A stretch of DNA of 22,036 nucleotides from IMG/VR virus record IMGVR_UViG_3300004463_000253, positions 1-22,036 of that record; one strand, written 5' to 3'. Source of the DNA: a virus. A program made the translations under genes and the position numbers. The notes beneath the pieces were generated by a model. That model saw nothing but the letters and a program-made list of their open reading frames with translations, made no database searches and was not told where the DNA came from. This document shows, piece by piece, positions 20,873 to 22,036 of the stretch; position 1 is the stretch's first letter, and every line of letters starts with the position of its first letter.

Positions 20873-21159
20873 TTAAATTCGGCGATGGCTGCACCTGGTT
20901 TCCCGACGTACTTGACGGCGTAAACATATCCTTGGAATGACAAGAACACGACATTGCTTACCAGTTGGGAGGCACGCAGGAAGACAAGAACCGCGCCGAT
21001 GCGCGGCTACGGCGGCGAATCTACAAGAAACTCCGGGAAGCAGGTTACAACGGTACGATTGCATGGATGATGTTGGCCGGTGTGGCGATCGGCGGGATTC
21101 CGCGGTTCAACTATCATTTTGTCGGGCCGCCGGAGCCGCCAGATTACGGTGATGATTGA
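20842..21159 (+). pseudogene. Phospholipase-A2-like small phage protein interrupted by an in-frame TGA
   Basis: One frame from ATG 20842 to TGA 21157-21159 is broken only by TGA at 20938-20940. Before it: 'MDGCTIFRKLIKFGDGCTWF' and 'PDVLDGVNISLE'; after it: 'QEHDIAYQLGGTQEDKNRAD' and 'ARLRRRIYKKLREAGYN'. I recall a class of small phage proteins with DGC(S/T), then C-x-x-H-D-x-A-Y-x-x-GG-T and R-x-x-A-D, similar to phospholipase A2 cores. The TGA sits exactly at the cysteine of C-x-x-H-D, and TGA is one base from TGC or TGT. A recent nonsense change, a sequencing error or recoding are all possible; TGA is a normal stop elsewhere in the window. I favour a disrupted gene. Confidence 0.5.
20965..21159 (+). 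CDS. Distal open part of the interrupted gene (64 aa if started at TTG 20965)
   Basis: This is the part after the internal TGA, listed because it may be read independently. The TTG start has no ribosome site and falls inside 'AYQLGG', so the H-D pair would be missing and the piece should lack the presumed active site. It contains a basic helix ('ARLRRRIYKKLREAGYN') and one hydrophobic segment ('TIAWMMLAGVAIGG'), ending 'PPEPPDYGDD'. Treat as part of the entry from 20842 unless a start is shown. Confidence 0.3.
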   Translation: MGGTQEDKNRADARLRRRIYKKLREAGYNGTIAWMMLAGVAIGGIPRFNYHFVGPPEPPDYGDD

Positions 21160-21170
21160 AGGGGTGTGAC

Positions 21171-21419
21171 ATGCTCGAAACCTTGAAACTACTGCTGCAG
21201 CTAGACTTGCCGGCGCCGGAAATCCTGCTCGAAGAGGATGGCTGCTTGAATCTGGAATGGTACTGGAGCGAAGAGCATTACAAGTTTGGACCGCGCACGA
21301 TTGACGTGAGTATTTGGCCCGATGGCAAAGTCAGCTGGGCCTGTTCGGAGCCGCGCCGGCATGGCGCCGACATTGAAGAGTTGAAAGCCTTGTTGAAGGA
21401 GTCGCACCATGCGCCGTGA
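21171..21419 (+). CDS. Hypothetical small acidic protein, 82 aa
   Basis: Start at ATG 21171, preceded by AAGGGG with six bases spacing. I do not recognise it. 'CLNLEWYWSEEHYKFGPRTI' then 'DVSIWPDGKVSWAC' reads as a small beta sheet, after a helical start ('LETLKLLLQLDLPAPE') and before a helical end ('ADIEELKALLKESHH'). No membrane segment. Similar short 'D.s..pdG.v.W' proteins occur in phages and bacteria without known function. The next gene starts 11 bases before its stop. Confidence 0.55.
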   Translation: MLETLKLLLQLDLPAPEILLEEDGCLNLEWYWSEEHYKFGPRTIDVSIWPDGKVSWACSEPRRHGADIEELKALLKESHHAP

Positions 21420-21684
21420 ATGGATCGAAAACCTAATCATCGCCGCCGTTCTGGTGCTGTTCCTGTCACTGGTCGGTTGCACGTCCATGCTCATCGGCAA
21501 CGCGCTCGGCCAAGGGCAGAACTTGACGCCGGAACAAGTCGAGGCTTACAACAAGCTAGGCCAGAAAGTTTACGGGTGCTTCGTTGTCGTCGGTCCACCG
21601 CCATCCGGCGCAACCATGTGGATCGTCCTACCGAAAGACGCACAGATGAACTTCAAGTTCGGCGATAACTGCCGGGTGCTGTAA
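21409..21684 (+). CDS. Small lipoprotein, possibly phage-encoded outer-membrane or lysis protein
   Basis: 91 residues; ATG 21409 with AAGGAG eight bases upstream, overlapping the previous gene. The N-terminus 'MRREWIENLIIAAVLVLFLS' followed by 'LVGC' is a lipobox, so Cys24 should be lipidated after cleavage. The mature part has two cysteines ('YGCFVVV' and 'DNCRVL') and 'GPPPSGATMWIV'. It is the last plus-strand gene, two bases from the convergent regulator. An outer-membrane spanin role is conceivable but the Pro-rich Rz1 look is absent; it may instead alter the lysogen surface. Confidence 0.66.
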   Translation: MRREWIENLIIAAVLVLFLSLVGCTSMLIGNALGQGQNLTPEQVEAYNKLGQKVYGCFVVVGPPPSGATMWIVLPKDAQMNFKFGDNCRVL

Positions 21685-21685
21685 C

Positions 21686-21943
21686 TTACGATCGACGCCG
21701 AATCTTCACAGCATACAGGTGGGCTCTACTTTTGGTGTCAGACAGCATGGCGCTCGGGTCAATCCCGGTCAGATTGCACAGCTCGACGAACTTTTCCAAT
21801 GACGGCCGCTTGCGCCCGGTCTCGTAGCCGTTCCAGTCCGAATAGGCAATCTTGTGGATCTCGGCAAACTTGCGCACCGATAAAGGACCGCGGAAGTCAC
21901 GCAGCTTCTTGGAAAAGTAGTCGGTTGTCCACTTGCGCTTCAT
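21686..21943 (-). CDS. XRE/Cro-type helix-turn-helix regulator
   Basis: 85 residues from ATG 21943. Residues 5-70 form a helix-turn-helix domain: 'YFSKKLRDFRGPLSVRKFAE' then 'IHKIAYSDWNGYETGRKRPSLEKFVELCNLTGIDP'. The recognition helix contains 'SDWNGYETGRKRPS', which follows the XRE pattern of a small residue, aromatic, E-x-G-x-x-x-P-S. It is minus-strand, convergent with the late operon, and the second gene of a minus-strand pair: the stop of the upstream minus gene is three bases before its ATG. Possible roles: phage repressor-like control or antitoxin-like regulator; the sequence does not decide. Confidence 0.8.
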   Translation of the reverse strand: MKRKWTTDYFSKKLRDFRGPLSVRKFAEIHKIAYSDWNGYETGRKRPSLEKFVELCNLTGIDPSAMLSDTKSRAHLYAVKIRRRS

Positions 21944-21946
21944 TGC

Positions 21947-22036
21947 CTAGCGACTTACCAGGACCGGCGCGAAGTGCAGGATCTGGTCATCGCGCTTGAC
22001 TTCAATCTTAATCGAGTCGCCGCGCTTCTTTTTGTT
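21947..22036 (-). CDS. Unknown minus-strand gene, 3' end only
   Basis: The frame runs off the window at 22036; 29 residues and the TAG stop (21947-21949) are visible, reading 'NKKKRGDSIKIEVKRDDQIL' then 'HFAPVLVSR'. It directly precedes the XRE regulator (TAG-GCA-ATG), so both are probably one transcript. A basic beta-type end next to a regulator would fit a HigB/RelE-type toxin before its antitoxin, but too little is visible to claim it. Confidence 0.5.
   Translation of the reverse strand, partial: NKKKRGDSIKIEVKRDDQILHFAPVLVSR

Noticed and set aside
20955-20974. Hairpin after the internal TGA as a true selenocysteine signal
   Set aside because: Stem has an A-G mismatch and a wobble, and a small phage protein is an unlikely selenoprotein; mentioned only as a test.
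21677-21713. TGCTGT ... ACAGCA inverted repeat at the convergent gene ends
   Set aside because: Only six pairs with a long loop and no T-run; not a credible terminator.

Overview
The window is the tail, host-recognition and lysis end of a siphovirus-like phage or prophage of a Gram-negative bacterium. The conserved order tape measure, DUF2460, DUF2163, NlpC/P60 peptidase, 'megatron' hub and fibre matches gene transfer agent-type tails (g11 to g15 in Rhodobacter) and many proteobacterial siphophages. A lipoprotein box and Sec signal peptides with Ala-X-Ala sites support a didermic host. The base composition is moderately GC-rich and nothing fixes the genus. I see no terminase, portal, capsid, integrase, tRNA or CRISPR.

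Layout. Positions 1-3419 hold the end of the tape measure gene, the DUF2460 distal tail gene and a 79-residue gene that looks like a copied DUF2460 C-terminal domain. Positions 3420-9074 are an insert between the DUF2460 and DUF2163 genes: three probable appendage proteins (640, 327 and 699 aa). Each has a Sec signal peptide and an even number of mostly neighbouring cysteines. A minus-strand HNH-like endonuclease gene lies between the first and second. A 120-base gap with a strong hairpin follows. Positions 9195-17771 hold the hub and tip: DUF2163 protein, a 110-aa protein, an 871-aa fusion of NlpC/P60 peptidase with the first part of the megatron, five small or medium accessory genes, then the remaining megatron pieces as two further genes.

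Positions 17839-21684 are the lysis and late region: a GH19-type endolysin, a run of small membrane proteins (holin candidates), a second minus-strand HNH-like endonuclease, a short collagen-like protein, two tiny hydrophobic peptides, a gene interrupted by TGA at a motif cysteine, a small unknown protein and a lipoprotein. From 21686 to the end the minus strand carries an XRE-type regulator behind a gene that runs off the window, which suggests a regulatory region of a temperate phage.

Nearly all plus-strand genes touch or overlap (ATGA, GTGA, TAAATG), so this looks like one long late operon. The two endonuclease genes are the exceptions: antisense, AT-richer, and each placed at the exact 3' end of a plus-strand gene. 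In both, the codon-aligned plus-strand frame has no stop and almost fills the gap between its plus-strand neighbours. That, together with the exported cysteine-paired appendage cassette, is the most unusual feature of the window.
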